A DNA stretch of 64,000 nt from an uncultured Candidatus Altimarinota bacterium (GTDB taxonomy: Bacteria; Patescibacteriota; Gracilibacteria; BD1-5; UBA6164), in NCBI GenBank assembly GCA_938015455.1, contig CALLPL010000021.1, positions 1 through 64,000 of the forward strand, written 5' to 3'. The notes under the pieces were generated by a model. That model saw only the letters and a list, made by a program, of their open reading frames with translations. It was not told the DNA's origin and made no database searches. The position numbers and the translations under genes are program-made. Positions 18,982 through 30,718 of this stretch are shown here, one piece after another (position 1 is the stretch's first letter; each line of letters opens with the position of its first letter).

Positions 18982-20034
18982 ATGAACAATTCTAATACTG
19001 TTCTATCAAGAGCTTTTACTGTTTTGACAGTAGCAACTCTTGTATTTGCACTTAACGTAAGTGGTGCACTCGCAGGGTTCGTAAGAACACTCGATGGTCT
19101 TGCTCCTGGCATATCTAATGTTGCTTCTAACCCGACTCAGTTTCTCTATGGTCTAGGTTGGGATGGTAATAATACAGGTGTTTATGGTTATGGTTATGCA
19201 TTTGGTTATGGTGATTTTGATGCTGGTTACTGATACGGAACTTCTACATCATCTTCAACTAGCTCTTCCGGAGGTGGTTGAGGTGGTTGAGGTGGTTGAT
19301 CTTCTTCATCTAGTTCTTCTAGTTCTACGGGAGGTTCTACTTCTAGTAGTTCTTCTACATCGACTTCTGGTGGTACTACTTCTAGTACTTCTAGCTCTGG
19401 TGGTACTACAACAGGTACTTTCGAGAGAAAAACTTACCCTAATGCTCCAAGAATTGAAACATGTGGAGTATCTATCGTAAACTTTAACGATATTGCTGGA
19501 AATACTTTCGAACAACATATTATTAATCTTGAGGCAATCTCAGGTCTTAATGGTAATGGTAACGGTACAAACTTTGCTATCTATGCTGAAGAAAGTAAGT
19601 CTTTCCAACCTAATAGAGCTGCAACAAGATCAGAATATATTAAGATGGTATTCAGAGCTCTCTGTATAGATTACTCTGCAATGAACTCTACTCTTGATGA
19701 TTTTGCTGACGGATATGTTGATCCATGGCAAGCAAAGGTATTCAACCTTGCTGTTGATTACGGTTGGGTAAGTGGTAGTAATACTCTAGCAAGAGTAAAC
19801 GACTCTATCTCTCGTGCTGAAGCGCTCAAAGTTATTATGCAAGCTGGAGTTCTCTCTCCTTTAGCTACTCCTACAAGTTCATCATTTAGTGATGTACCTG
19901 CAAGTAGCTGGCAAGCAAAATATACTGAAGCTGCTCTAGGTTACGGTATAATTGCTGGAAACCCTACGTTTAGACCAGCTGATGCTGTAACTCGTGGTGA
20001 ATCTACAAAACTTATAATGAATACTCTTTACTAA
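18982..20034 (+). CDS. SLH-domain surface (S-layer-like) protein
   Basis: This is a 350-residue protein. The signal peptide (about residues 1-30, ALNVSGALAG at its end) is followed by a Gly/Tyr-rich stretch, a low-complexity Gly then Ser/Thr linker (about residues 95-150) and two to three SLH-like repeats: FADGYVDPWQAKVFNLAV...ISRAEALKVI and FSDVPASSWQAKYTEAAL...VTRGESTKLI. SLH domains hold surface proteins to cell-wall polymers. The start is set at 18982 because the upstream in-frame ATG at 18955 lies in the leader. Glycine is written almost only with GGT/GGA: 4 UGA out of about 46, unlike neighbours. The Ser/Thr linker is a plausible glycosylation target for the locus downstream. A strong terminator follows. 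Confidence 0.85.
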
Positions 20035-20053
20035 TAAGTAATCAGTTAACATT

Positions 20054-20091
20054 TAAAAAAAGCTCTATCAATATGATAGAGCTTTTTTTTG
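20054..20091 (+). terminator. Intrinsic terminator of the SLH protein gene
   Basis: AGCTCTATC and GATAGAGCT form a perfect stem around AATAT, flanked by A-run and T8. It also works in reverse by sequence, but only the plus-strand gene ends here. Confidence 0.9.
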
Positions 20092-20185
20092 TGTGAAGAG
20101 TCTCTGAATATAAATAGAAAAAGTTGGTTTTATTCACTTTTATTGTATACTCTTGCAAGTTTTTAAAAGTAGTTTTTTATATAAT

Positions 20186-21613
20186 ATGACTGAAAATAAA
20201 AATATTATTTATTTTTTGTACTTCTTCACTTTCTTAGCTCTTTGACTTTGATTCTTTAGAATATACGGCTTTCTCTCAAACCCTGTTCCTCTCTGATACG
20301 ACCCAGGCTTATATAGAATGTTGTTTGTAGAGTATGCCGGAAATCTACCTAATATAAATTTCACTAACTTGAGTCCATGGGTAGTGTGAACATACCCTCC
20401 TCTTTTAGGATTTCTCTCAAATATATTAATAATAATTGGGTTTTCTCCAGATTTTTTATTAAATTATGGAATATGAATTCTTTCACTTCTAACTTGTTTT
20501 TTTCTTTACTTTATTTCGAAAAAAATGCTCTGAAGAAATGCTGCTATTCTGGCTGTCATTATATTTTGTATATCTATCACTCAATACCAAGTTTTTTGGT
20601 GGAACTATTTCAAACAGTCTCTTTGAGTTATTCTTATGCTTTCTGCTTTTTATACCCTTCTTCAAAGAAAGTATATACTTTCCTTTCCCATAATCTTAGC
20701 AATATTCACTCTCCACAGACCAACTGGTGTTTTCTTCCTCGCAACTTATATTCTATATAATATAATACAATATTTTCAGTATAAAAAATATGACTTATTA
20801 AATATTTTTACAATATTAGGAGCCTGATTTATAGCTATACTCATGTATATACCATTCTGGGATACCCTTATAGTTCCATTAATAGCTCCACTGACTTCAA
20901 CTATAATGAATGACTCTAGAAGTTGAACCTTTTTATTAAAAGACGAATTTGGCTTTTATAATATTTTTATAATACTTCCGAGTATATATGGCTTATACTC
21001 GAAATTTACTAAAAGGGAGTTCGATATAATCACTGTCTGATACATTACATGAATGCTATGGGTGTGACTCAGACTCTTTTTTTATAACAGGATGTATATA
21101 TTCTTCGACATCTTTATCATACTCCTAGCAGCATATGGTTTCTCAGAATTATATAAGCAGCGTAAGAAGGTGTTCTATTACGTTTTTGTTTCATTCTTTG
21201 TTATTCAGAGTCTGTTTTATACTTGATATATTTACTTTAAATGACAGGCTATTATAGCCCCTCAAGAATTTGAATTTATCAAAAAAATTCCTACAATAAT
21301 TGAAGAAGATTCTATAGTAATGGTTTGAAGTTCACGCTACTCTCCATGGATTTCTGGCTATGTTACTTCTGAAGTTATTGCTCCCTGACTTTTTCATATT
21401 GATTCGTGGGAGAATGAAGACTGGCAGATATGGTGGAGGAGTACTCCTGAGGAAAAATGTACAATGATACAAGAAACTTATAATCACATAAAAAATCCCT
21501 TATATATCTATATGTGAGAAAGACAGAAAAGGGAAATATGACATGAAATTGAGACCTGAAGCTGTTTCAATATTATAGCGACTGACAACGTAGCTAAGCT
21601 TTTACAAATTAGT
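20186..21613 (+). CDS. GT-C-type integral membrane glycosyltransferase candidate
   Basis: This is a 475-residue polytopic protein with about 10-11 membrane helices. An acidic motif in the first external loop (PVPLGYDPGLYRMLF) and a second with SPWVVGTYPP resemble the catalytic loop of GT-C transferases, which use polyprenyl-phosphate sugars on the outer face. The C-terminal region (about 370-475) is a soluble external domain with Trp/Asp-rich stretches. It stops with TAG at 21611. It begins the polysaccharide/glycosylation run. The family is inferred from topology and the loop motif, not from a strong signature. Confidence 0.6.
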
Positions 21614-21645
21614 TTTAAATAATGCAGACAAAAAGAAGTATCTAT

Positions 21646-21996
21646 TGGCTAACTTTTCTTTTATGAATAAGTACCTTAATCTCATATATTCTCTGAACAA
21701 ACATGGGATATTCATTTTTTTCCGTAATACAGGCCATTTCTTGAACTGTATTCATATTGTTTATTCCTGGATACTTTTGTACGCTCAGTTTCTTTAGAAA
21801 TACTGAAATAGATGTTTTTGAAAGAATTGCTTTAAGTATTGCCATTTCTATATCAACTATCCCTCTTCTAAGTTTTTATGGAAATCTTATATGAATACCG
21901 ATACACTTCTACAGTATTATGGCTATTGTTGTATCTATAGTATTCCTTAACATATGATATGATACATTTTTTCAAAAAACTAGAAATTATGAATAA
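21646..21996 (+). CDS. DUF1616-like membrane protein
   Basis: About 116 residues with three hydrophobic segments. The middle carries FILFIPGYFCTLSFF followed by VFERIALSIAISISTIPLL, the FlPGY...ERlalS pattern of DUF1616 proteins found in cell-surface and glycosylation loci. No ATG is available: the frame opens after a stop at 21595, and TTG at 21646 is the best start seen, although the frame could extend about 16 codons further upstream into the end of the previous gene with a non-standard start. The stop overlaps the next gene's start by 8 bp. Confidence 0.55.
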
Positions 21997-22609
21997 TCCA
22001 AAAATAAAAGAATCTTTACTGATATGAATCCTCTATCTATTTTTATGAATAGCTAGTTTTTTGTGATGATTTTTAGAATCTTATAAAGATTTCTTTATTT
22101 TTGGATTACTCCTAATTCTCATAAAAGATACTCTGGTACATGGACATATAAATTTTAATTGCCAATCCACAAAGATCAAAGTCCAAAAAATATGTAGGAA
22201 TCTCTGAAAACAACTATCGTATAATGAGGCTTTCTTTATTATTAACAAAATTTATTTATTTCCTTTTATTCTTATATCATATTTACTTATTATTTTAATA
22301 AAACAAGTTACTATACTTCCAAAAATAATTCAATTTTCTAATTCTTTTGAAAATATTATACTCCTAATCCTAATTCCTCTTTGAATATTAAGTGCTATAC
22401 GAGAATCAGAAAATATAGAATACATAGAAAAAAATTTTTCTCTATTCTCAAGTGCTATTTATATGGTTCTTTCTATAGCTCTTTCGCTCATATGAACTTT
22501 TATCACACTCTCTCAAACTCAAAATTTATGAACTATAAGCTATCTTGTGTCTCTTTTAATTGGGTATCTTATTTTCCTTATAAATATTTCTCTTGTAAAT
22601 AGTGAATAG
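21989..22609 (+). CDS. Polytopic membrane protein of the surface locus
   Basis: This is a 206-residue protein with about six hydrophobic helices and a short basic cytoplasmic loop around residues 60-80. UGA(Gly) is frequent in the first helix. It overlaps the preceding gene by 8 bp and lies 49 bp before the GT2 gene, so it belongs to the same transcription unit. No family recognised; an accessory to polymer export or glycosylation is possible. Confidence 0.55.
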
Positions 22610-22658
22610 AAAACTCTTAAATAATTCTTCTTCTTGATATAATCTAAATATAGATACT

Positions 22659-23630
22659 ATGAAACTTATAATACAAATTCCTTGTTACAACGAAGAAAAG
22701 ACTCTTCCCTTAGTTTTGAATGAACTCCCAAAAAAAATTCCTGGGATTGACCTTATCGAAACACAGATTATTGATGATTGATCTACAGATGGAACAGTTG
22801 AAATTGCAAAAAAGCTCAATGTTGATCATATTATTAGTTATATTTGAAATAAAGGATTGGGAACTGCTTTTAAATATGGTGCTGAAAATGCACTCAAGCA
22901 TAAAGCTGACATACTTGTGAATACTGATGGAGATAATCAGTATCCAGGAAAATATATAACCGATCTCGTTCAAGATATTATTCATAAACGGGCTGACGTT
23001 GTTATTTGAGATAGGCAAACAAAGAAAATAGAGCATTTTTCTCCACTCAAAAAAACTCTACAATGGCTTGGAAGTAGTCTTGTTCGAAAATTATCAGGGA
23101 CTGATGTAGAAGATACTGTAAGCTGATTTAGAGCCTATAGTCGTGAATCCCTTCTTAGGCTTAATATAGTATCACGTTTTAGTTATGTTCTTGATACTAT
23201 CATCCAATCAGGTAAGAAATGACTTGTGATTAGTAGTATAAAGATGCATATAAATCCTCCAACAAGAAAATCAAGACTTTTCAAGAATATTTGGCAGCAT
23301 ATCAAAAAGTCTACAGGAGATATGCTACGAGTTTACTCAATGTATGAACCATTAAAAGTCTTTGTAATACTTTCTCTTCCTTTTATTGCAATTGGAACTA
23401 TTTGAATAATACGGTTCCTATTTTATTATTTCATAAATGGTTGAGATGCTGGTATGGTACAATCTTTAGTGCTCTCATGAATATCTATGACTATATGAAT
23501 ACAACTTTTTGCAATGGGGATTGTAGGTGACCTCATTGCAAAATGAAGAGTAATACAAGAGGACTTGCTGTATTCTCGGAAAAGAGAACTCTATTGAGAA
23601 ACAGATTATGAATTACATTATAAAAAATAA
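22659..23630 (+). CDS. GT2 family glycosyltransferase with C-terminal membrane anchor
   Basis: This is a 323-residue protein. The N-terminal GT-A domain begins MKLIIQIPCYNEEKTLPLVL, with the nucleotide-binding DDGSTDGT, the NTDGDNQYPG metal site and the VEDTVSGFRAYSRESL acceptor region. It resembles dolichol/undecaprenyl-phosphate mannose or glucose synthases. Two C-terminal membrane helices (about residues 235-300) anchor it. It probably loads a sugar onto undecaprenyl phosphate, which would supply donors for the GT-C proteins nearby. It precedes ugd by 3 bp. Confidence 0.9.
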
Positions 23631-23633
23631 ATT

Positions 23634-24953
23634 ATGCAAATAACAGTATTTTGAACTTGATATGTTGGTCTTGTGACAGGAACATGCCTCGCAGAAGTTG
23701 GACATGAAGTCATGTGTATTGATATTGATGAGAAGAAAGTAGAAAATCTCAAAAAAGGTATTATACCTATCTATGAACCATGACTTGAAGAATTAGTACT
23801 CAGAAACTACAAGGAGTGAAGGCTTATGTTTACAACTAATGCAAAGGCTTGAGTAGAATTTGCGACTGCAATATTTTCTGCTGTTGGAACTCCACCTGAC
23901 AAAAACCATAAAGCAGATCTTAAATTTGTAAAAGCAGTTGCAACAACTGTTGCAGAACATATGAATGAATACAAGGTATTTATTAATAAATCTACTGTTC
24001 CTGTAAATACATGAGCGCTTTGTAAGGATATTATGAAAGAGGTACTTAATGCAAGAGGTGTTGATATACCATTAGACATTGTTTCAAATCCTGAATTTCT
24101 CAAAGAATGATGTGCTGTAAAAGACTTTATGATCCCTGATCGAATTGTATGTTGAGTGGAATCAGAATCAGCAAAAACTGTCATGACTGATATCTATAAA
24201 AGTTTTGTCAGAGCAGATAAACCTCTACTCTTTACCGACATTAAATCAAGTGAAATTATTAAATATGCCGCAAACAGTTTTCTCGCAACAAAAATATCTT
24301 TTATCAACGAGATTGCAAATTTTTCAGAAAAAGTATGAGCAAATATAACCGATATATCTAAGTGAATTTGACTAGATCCTCGCATATGATCAAAGTTTCT
24401 TCATGCAGGTATTTGATATGGAGGGAGTTGTTTCCCAAAAGATGTTCAGGCTCTTATAGAAACAGGGAAAGAGTTTAAGGTAGATTTTCAGATAATCAAA
24501 GCAACAGAAGCTGTAAATAAGATCCAAAAAACAAAGACAGTCGAAAAACTTCTTGAGCATATTCCAAATATTTCATGAAAAACAATTGCGATTTGGGGAC
24601 TCGCATTTAAACCAAAAACTGATGATATACGAGATGCTCCAAGTATTGATGTAATAAACAGACTTCTCGAGTTATGAGTTGATAAATTACAGGTGTTTGA
24701 TCCTGTTGCAATGGATAACATGAGGAATGTTTATTCTTCTGAACCAAAAGTAATCTTTACAAAAAGAAACTATGATGCTCTAAAATGAGCTGAAGCACTC
24801 ATAGTTCTTACTGAGTGGGATGAATTTAGAAATATTGATTTTAGTAGAATTGCAAAACTTATGTCAGGAGACACTATCATTGATGGACGAAATATCTGGA
24901 ATAAACAGGAGCTAGAAAAAGAATGATTTACTTATATAGGAATTTGAAAGTAA
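23634..24953 (+). CDS. ugd: UDP-glucose 6-dehydrogenase
   Basis: This 439-residue protein oxidises UDP-glucose to UDP-glucuronate with 2 NAD+. The N-terminal Rossmann motif is VFGTGYVGLVTG, with two of its glycines written UGA. It has the [11 protein letters not shown] strand, the catalytic cysteine in [10 protein letters not shown], the NPEFLKEG loop and a C-terminal UDP-binding domain beginning [17 protein letters not shown]. Length and order match the UDP-glucose/GDP-mannose dehydrogenase family. Of about 32 glycines, 18 are UGA. It overlaps the next gene's start by 1 bp (TAATG). Confidence 0.95.
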
Positions 24954-26131
24954 TGAAAAAAAACATATTTATAATCCAAAATACCGAAATTTGATGACAT
25001 TTAGCCGTATGAGTATTCCTAACTAAATTATTGCACTGTTATAGTAAAGAAGAATATAACTTAAGTCTTATATGCGGTAGTATATGAAATGAAGAAGAAA
25101 TAAAGTATTTGAGAGATAATTTCCAGATTTTTAATCTAAATACTTCGATGTATAAGATTCGGCATAATATATTTTTTGCGTTTAAAACTTTATTAATATT
25201 AATTAGAGAAAATAAAAAGCAGAAAATAGATATTTTGAATTGATATTACCCAAACTCCTCATTAATGTGAATTTTCTTTTTTAAGATGATATTTAATAGG
25301 AAGGTTAAAGTTTTATACGATGTTAAAAGTCCGTGGATAGATATGAGTTTTTTAAATAATCATTTATCTAAAAGAAAAAGTATCTTAAAAAGAATAATGC
25401 ATGTATCAGAAAAACTTTTACTTAGACAAGTTGATTACTATGTGTTCTCAAACGAATGATTAAAAAGTTACTATGTTTCTCAATATTCTTTAAACATAAA
25501 AAATAATTATATTACACAAGCAAGTTGAATAGATATTGAAAGGTTTAATATTATTGTGCCTGATGAAGAAAAAGATCAGATTCGTGATACTTTATGAATT
25601 CAAAAAAATGAGCTAGTTATATGATATGTTGGTACCATGAGTAAATTAAGAGAGCTTTCAAAGTTTATAGAAGACAATGCTTCTGAGATAAATCAGAATC
25701 CCGTTAAATTTATCTTCATAGGTGAATGAGATGATGAAGAAAACATGAGGGAGGTAATTAAGAGAAACAAACTAGATGAAAAATTTATATTTTTGTGAAA
25801 AATGCCTCAAGCTAATCTTATCAAATACATTCATATCTTTGACTATTGACTAGCACATATACCTAAAATCTTCGTTTTCAAGAATAGCTCCCCAATGAAA
25901 ATATTTGAATACCTTGCATGTAGAAAGCCTATTATTGCAACTAATCTAGAAGCTAATTTAGTAATAAAAAAAGAATTCGATAAAGAAATTACAATCTACG
26001 AGAAAAGAATCGATTTTAAAAAGCTACGAAAAGGCTGAAATTGAGAAATAAACAAAAACATATATAAGTATGAATGGAATAGTTTATATAAAACATATAA
26101 TAATGCGTACAAAGAGTTACTGAAAAAATAA
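24953..26131 (+). CDS. GT4-like glycosyltransferase
   Basis: This is a 392-residue protein of GT-B layout: an N-terminal acceptor domain, the middle hinge with IGYVGTMSKLREL, a donor-site strand FIFIGEGDDEENM and the signature NSSPMKIFEYLACRKPII, whose glutamate is the E of the GT4 EX7E-type site. It transfers a nucleotide-activated sugar on the cytoplasmic side. The 3' end overlaps the next gene's start by 29 bp in another frame. Confidence 0.82.
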
Positions 26132-27497
26132 AACGGATTTAATAATCCTTATATTAATAATTTTCATATTTTTTCTTATATGATTATCAAAAGTATGGGA
26201 TTTTCAATATCTCTATACAATAGATCCTTGGCATCATATGTATTATACTCAACACGTTGAGCCTTTGAGTTTTTTTTGAAGGAATATAGAAGTAGCTGAC
26301 TGAGTCCTGACGACACATTATCCTACTTTTATGAGATCTTTTCTTTATGAATTTCACTTAGTTACTGGGATTGACTATATTAGTATCTTTAAGTATTTTG
26401 GCTTCTTAACAAGGTTTTTAGTTGCTATATTTTTTCTAAAAATTCTATATGTTTTTGTTGGTGAGAGAAAATACACCTACTTATGACTTCTTTTATTGTT
26501 TAGTGGATATTACTTTTCTTATAGAATTAATATAACTTTTACCGAAAATTTTGTAATTCTATTTCAAAGCCTCATTCTTTTATGTTCCTTATATTTCCTT
26601 AATACCAATAAAAAGAAATATTTATTCCTTACTACATTTTTTACAGTAGTCTCCCTTTATTACCACTATCCTTCAGCAGTTATACCAATCTCAATATACT
26701 CCTCGACACTTTTTATTTTCTTAATAAAGAATTTTAACGTCAAAACTATTATCCAAATTTGATGAAACATATTAGTTTTTCTATTATTATGATTTCATTC
26801 ATTAATTTGAGTATATTATGAATATCAAAAACAATATGATTTGAATATCTGAGAAACATGATGATACTGATGATGAACAAATCGATTTATTGCACCTAGT
26901 TTAATTGATTACCAAAGTTACCAATCTTATCTTATAATTCTGTTTTGATTCTTCTGAACTATATTTTTTATAAAGAAGTATAAATATCAATATCATAATT
27001 TTTTTCCCTTCATTGTTATTAGTTTAGTAACCTTTATCTTATCGAATACAACAAGATTTCAATTAAATCTACCAACTGATAGGATGCAGGCATATCTAAT
27101 GGTTCCTATATGAATATTAGCCTTTATATGATGCTCTTATGTTGTAAGAAATAGTTCAAAAAGTCTAATTATAGTAATGTCCTCTCTTATCACCGTTATA
27201 TCATTTAATAATATAATAAATATCTCATGATGGTTTAAAATATCGAGATGAGAGATACCCACTAAAGAATATTTATTAGAGACTTATAGATCTGATAGAA
27301 ATTATTTTTTCGACAGTTACGACTTATACGATCCTAAAGAAAAAGTTGTATTCGAAGAGTTAGAATTTCCTTACTACAAGAATATCATTAGATATGAATC
27401 TAGTCTAAAGAAGTGAGACTGGATAATTTCCAGATGAAGGATAGAAGGGAAAAAACAAATACAGAATAATGGAGATATATTTATATACGAATACTAA
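26103..27497 (+). CDS. GT-C membrane glycosyltransferase / oligosaccharyltransferase-like candidate
   Basis: This is a 464-residue protein with about 11 helices. After the first helix, the external loop reads YTIDPWHHMYYTQHVEPL, reminiscent of the DxD-like DPYYHLR loop of STT3/PglB proteins. A second acidic motif and a Thr-His-Tyr-Pro motif follow in EL1. A soluble C-terminal tail of about 100 residues ends the protein; it is shorter than in true PglB and I see no WWDYG motif. So it is GT-C by topology, and OST function is speculative. The start at 26103 lies inside the previous gene because no other ATG precedes the first helix. Confidence 0.6.
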
Positions 27498-27500
27498 AAT

Positions 27501-28889
27501 ATGGAAAAATCAATCATTATATGAGCCTGAGATGCCTGACAACAATTATATCTGCTCATAAGTCAGAAAGAAAAGATTTTAGGATTTTTTGATGATTTTG
27601 AGAAAGGGCCAAATATTTTGGGCAGTGTGCTCGACAGTATCGAATATTGTAAGCAAAATAAAATTGATAAAGTATATTTCGCAATTCCCTCTCTAGAAAA
27701 CAAACTAATATTGAGTAAGGTAATAAAATTTAGTAGAAAAAATGATTTAAAATTACTTATACTCCCATCCGTTTTAGATATCATAGAATGAGAAGTGAAG
27801 ACCGATTACCTTAGGAGTGTTGAATTCGAAGATTTACTTTTTAGACCAATAAGAAAGTCAAACATTGACAAAAATAAAGAATTCTTTGAATGAAAGACAG
27901 TAATGATTAGTGGTGCGGCATGAACAATCTGAAGTGAATTAGTTAAGCAGTCTTTACGTTATTGAGCTAAGTTTGTAGTTTGATTTGATCATAGTGAGAT
28001 ATGAGTCTTTGATCAAATGAAGAACTTCTGACTATTAACATGAGAGTGAAGTGAGTTCGATGGAAAGCTCGCTCTTCATATTAAATCTATACGAGATAAA
28101 CCTGGTATAGACTTCCTCTTCAAGAAATATAAGCCAGATATTGTTTTTAATGCAGCTGCATATAAACATGTTTATCAAATGGAAATAAATCCTGATGAGG
28201 CAATAAAGACTGATATAGTATGACTTAAGAATATAATCGAGATTTCAATAAAGAATGACGTAGAGAATTTTTGTCAAATATCTACTGACAAGGCTGTAAA
28301 CCCAACTAATATAATGTGAGCAAGTAAGAGAATTTGAGAACTTTTAATTCATTATTATTCAGAACATCAAGACAAAATGAAACTTAACGCTGTGAGGTTT
28401 TGAAATGTTTTATGAAGTAGTGGGAGTGTTTTGACAATATTTAAAAAACAAATAGAACTATGAAACAATATTACTGTTACACATAAAGATATTGTAAGAT
28501 ATTTTATGTCAATTGAAGAAGCTGTGAATCTTGTTATAACCACAACCACTCTTAAAGAAAAATGAAAGATTTTTGTTTTAGATATGTGAGATCCTGTTAA
28601 TATATATAATCTAGCTAAGCGTTATATCAAATTATCAAACGCAAAAGGAATTGGGATAAATATTATTTGATTAAAACCATGAGAAAAGCTCTATGAAGAG
28701 TTGATACTCGATAAAGAACAGGACTATAGAACGGTTATAGATAAAATCTTTATAACTGAAGATAAATGAAAGTATGAGAATATACTCCAAGAGATTGATA
28801 AATTTAAAAATGATTTTGATATAAAATCAATTTTAAAGAAAATGAAAAATATATTACCTGAATTTCAGCATAAATATAATGAAGCATAA
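27501..28889 (+). CDS. NDP-sugar 4,6-dehydratase, CapD/PglF type without membrane helices
   Basis: This is a 462-residue protein. The N-terminal Rossmann-like CoA_binding_3 domain begins IIIGAGDAGQQL. The SDR catalytic domain follows: ISGAAGTIGSELVKQ dinucleotide loop, NAAAYKHV with the Lys seen in this family, and STDKAVNPTNIMGASKR, where Met replaces the Tyr of YxxxK as in large 4,6-dehydratases. The membrane helices that precede this core in PglF/WbpM are absent. It converts UDP-GlcNAc to the 4-keto-6-deoxy sugar. It overlaps the acetyltransferase gene by 11 bp, and with the aminotransferase forms a set resembling bacillosamine synthesis. Confidence 0.85.
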
Positions 28890-29490
28890 AAAGATAATTA
28901 TTATATGAGCATGACTACATGCAGAAGTATTAAAAAATACAATAGAAGCATCTTCTAAAGAGTATCTATTTTCATGATATTTGGATGATTCTAGAACGTG
29001 AAATGAAATACTATGAGATATAAACAGTTTTACTAACTTTACCAATTCTCACTATTTTATTTGTTGAATTTGAGATAATCAGTTTAGAGATGCGATCTTT
29101 CATAAGATTAAAAACTCTTGATGAAAGTTTATAAATGTTATTCATTCAAGTTCGATTATTGAGGCTTGAGTAGACTTATGAGAGTGAATATTCTTATGAG
29201 CCCATTCATATGTTAATATTTGATCAAAGATAGGGAGCAATACTATCATAAATAATTGAGTCATAATCGAACATCACAACAGTATTTGAACTAGTGTTCA
29301 TATGGCTCCTTGAACTACAACATGATGAAGTACAACTATAAATGACAGGAGTTTTATTTGAATAGGGACAAGCGTTATAAATAATATATATATATGAAAA
29401 GATAATATTATTTGAGCCTCAAGCTTAGTTCACAAGGATATAAAAGAAGATAATATAAAGGCATTTTGAGTCCCTTTTAAAATAAGATAA
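28879..29490 (+). CDS. PglD-like sugar O/N-acetyltransferase
   Basis: This is a 203-residue protein. The N-terminal Rossmann-like UDP-binding domain begins IIIIGAGLHAEVLKN. The rest is a left-handed beta-helix of hexapeptide repeats (GVDLGEGIFLGAHSYVNIG, NNGVIIEHHNSIG with the catalytic-type His pair). The end, AFGVPFKIR, is typical of PglD/NeuD-type acetyltransferases. Many repeat glycines are UGA, which is why it is unrecognisable under the standard code. It probably acetylates the 4-amino sugar made by the neighbouring aminotransferase. Confidence 0.88.
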
Positions 29491-29561
29491 TCTGCTGAGG
29501 ATATTGTTTTTATCCATAAATTTTGTATACTTCTAAATATATTAATTATAAATTAACAACT

Positions 29562-30716
29562 ATGATCCCATTATCTCAACCAGATATTTCAACAAATGAA
29601 ATAGACGCTGCAATAGCTGTTTTAAAATCTGGATGGTTATGACTATGACCTAAATTAAAAGAATTTGAAGAACTCTGAGCGAAAATTGCAGATACAAAAT
29701 ATGCTTCGGCTGTTAATAGTTGAACATCAGGACTCCATCTAATAGTGAAATCCTTATGAATATGAGAAAATCATTCTGTCTTTGTCCCTAGTTTTAGTTT
29801 TATTGCTTCATCAAATTGTTTTATTTATGAGTGAGCAACCCCAATATTTACTGATATCGAGGAGGATACATATAATCTTGATCCGGAATGGATTCAAAAT
29901 TATATTGATCAGAAATGTTCTTTAACAGACAACCAGTTAATTGATAATAGCACATGAAAAATAATTAAAGCTATTGTGTGAGTCCATATATTTGGTCATC
30001 CATTTGACGTTGATGGAATTTTAGAAATTTGCAAGAAGTATAAGCTTTTTCTTATAGAAGATGCTGCCGAATCTATTTGAAGTCAATATAATTGAAAAAA
30101 ATGCTGACAGTTTTGAGAGGCTTCAATTTTTGCATTTTATCCAAACAAGCAACTTACTACCTGAGAGGGATGAATAATTACTACAAATAATAAGAATCAT
30201 TTTGAGCTTTACGAGTCATTAAAAAATCAATGAAGGTGAGATAGTACTCAGTGGCTGTCTCATGATAAACTTTGATATAATTATAGATTATCTGAAATAA
30301 ATGCTGCAATTTGAATAGAGCAGATGAAACGGCTAGAAGAAATTATTAAAAAGAGATCAAAAGTGGCTGAAAGTTATGACAAACTCTTTAGTAAGCATTC
30401 AGAAATTGTTAAAACTCCTACTATTAAAGATTATTGTACTTTATACTCAAGATTTGTATACGTGATTGAATTAAAAACTCATCATGATATTTGAGTCGTT
30501 ATTGAGCATTTAAAACAGCAAGGTATACAATCCAAAAACTACTTTTCTCCTATTCATTCTCAAGAATTTTATGTAAAAAATTATAACACTGACAATATTA
30601 GTCTGCCTGTTACTGAAAGGATATCAAAAAAAACTTTATCTATACCTTTCTATAATACCTTAAAAGATAAGGATATTGAATATGTGGTAGAAACTATTGT
30701 TAGTTTTATAAAATAG
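29562..30716 (+). CDS. DegT/DnrJ/EryC1-type sugar aminotransferase
   Basis: This 384-residue PLP enzyme begins MIPLSQPDISTNEIDAAI, typical of the family. The PLP-binding lysine lies in FAFYPNKQLTTGEGG, the phosphate-binding SGTSGLHL loop and EDAAESIGS strand are present, and substrate-strand NYRLSEINAAIG follows. It aminates the 4-keto sugar from the dehydratase two genes upstream. Together with that dehydratase and the PglD-like enzyme it completes a UDP-4-amino-sugar route. Its stop is 2 bp from the stop of the convergent flippase gene. Confidence 0.93.
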
Positions 30717-30718
30717 AC

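Noticed and set aside
18100-20034. Insertion sequence or transposon around the surface protein gene
   Set aside because: The inverted repeats at 18748-18774 have no transposase or target duplication with them; they look regulatory.
26103-27497. Firm call of PglB/STT3 oligosaccharyltransferase
   Set aside because: The first loop is suggestive but the WWDYG motif and a full C-terminal domain are not seen.
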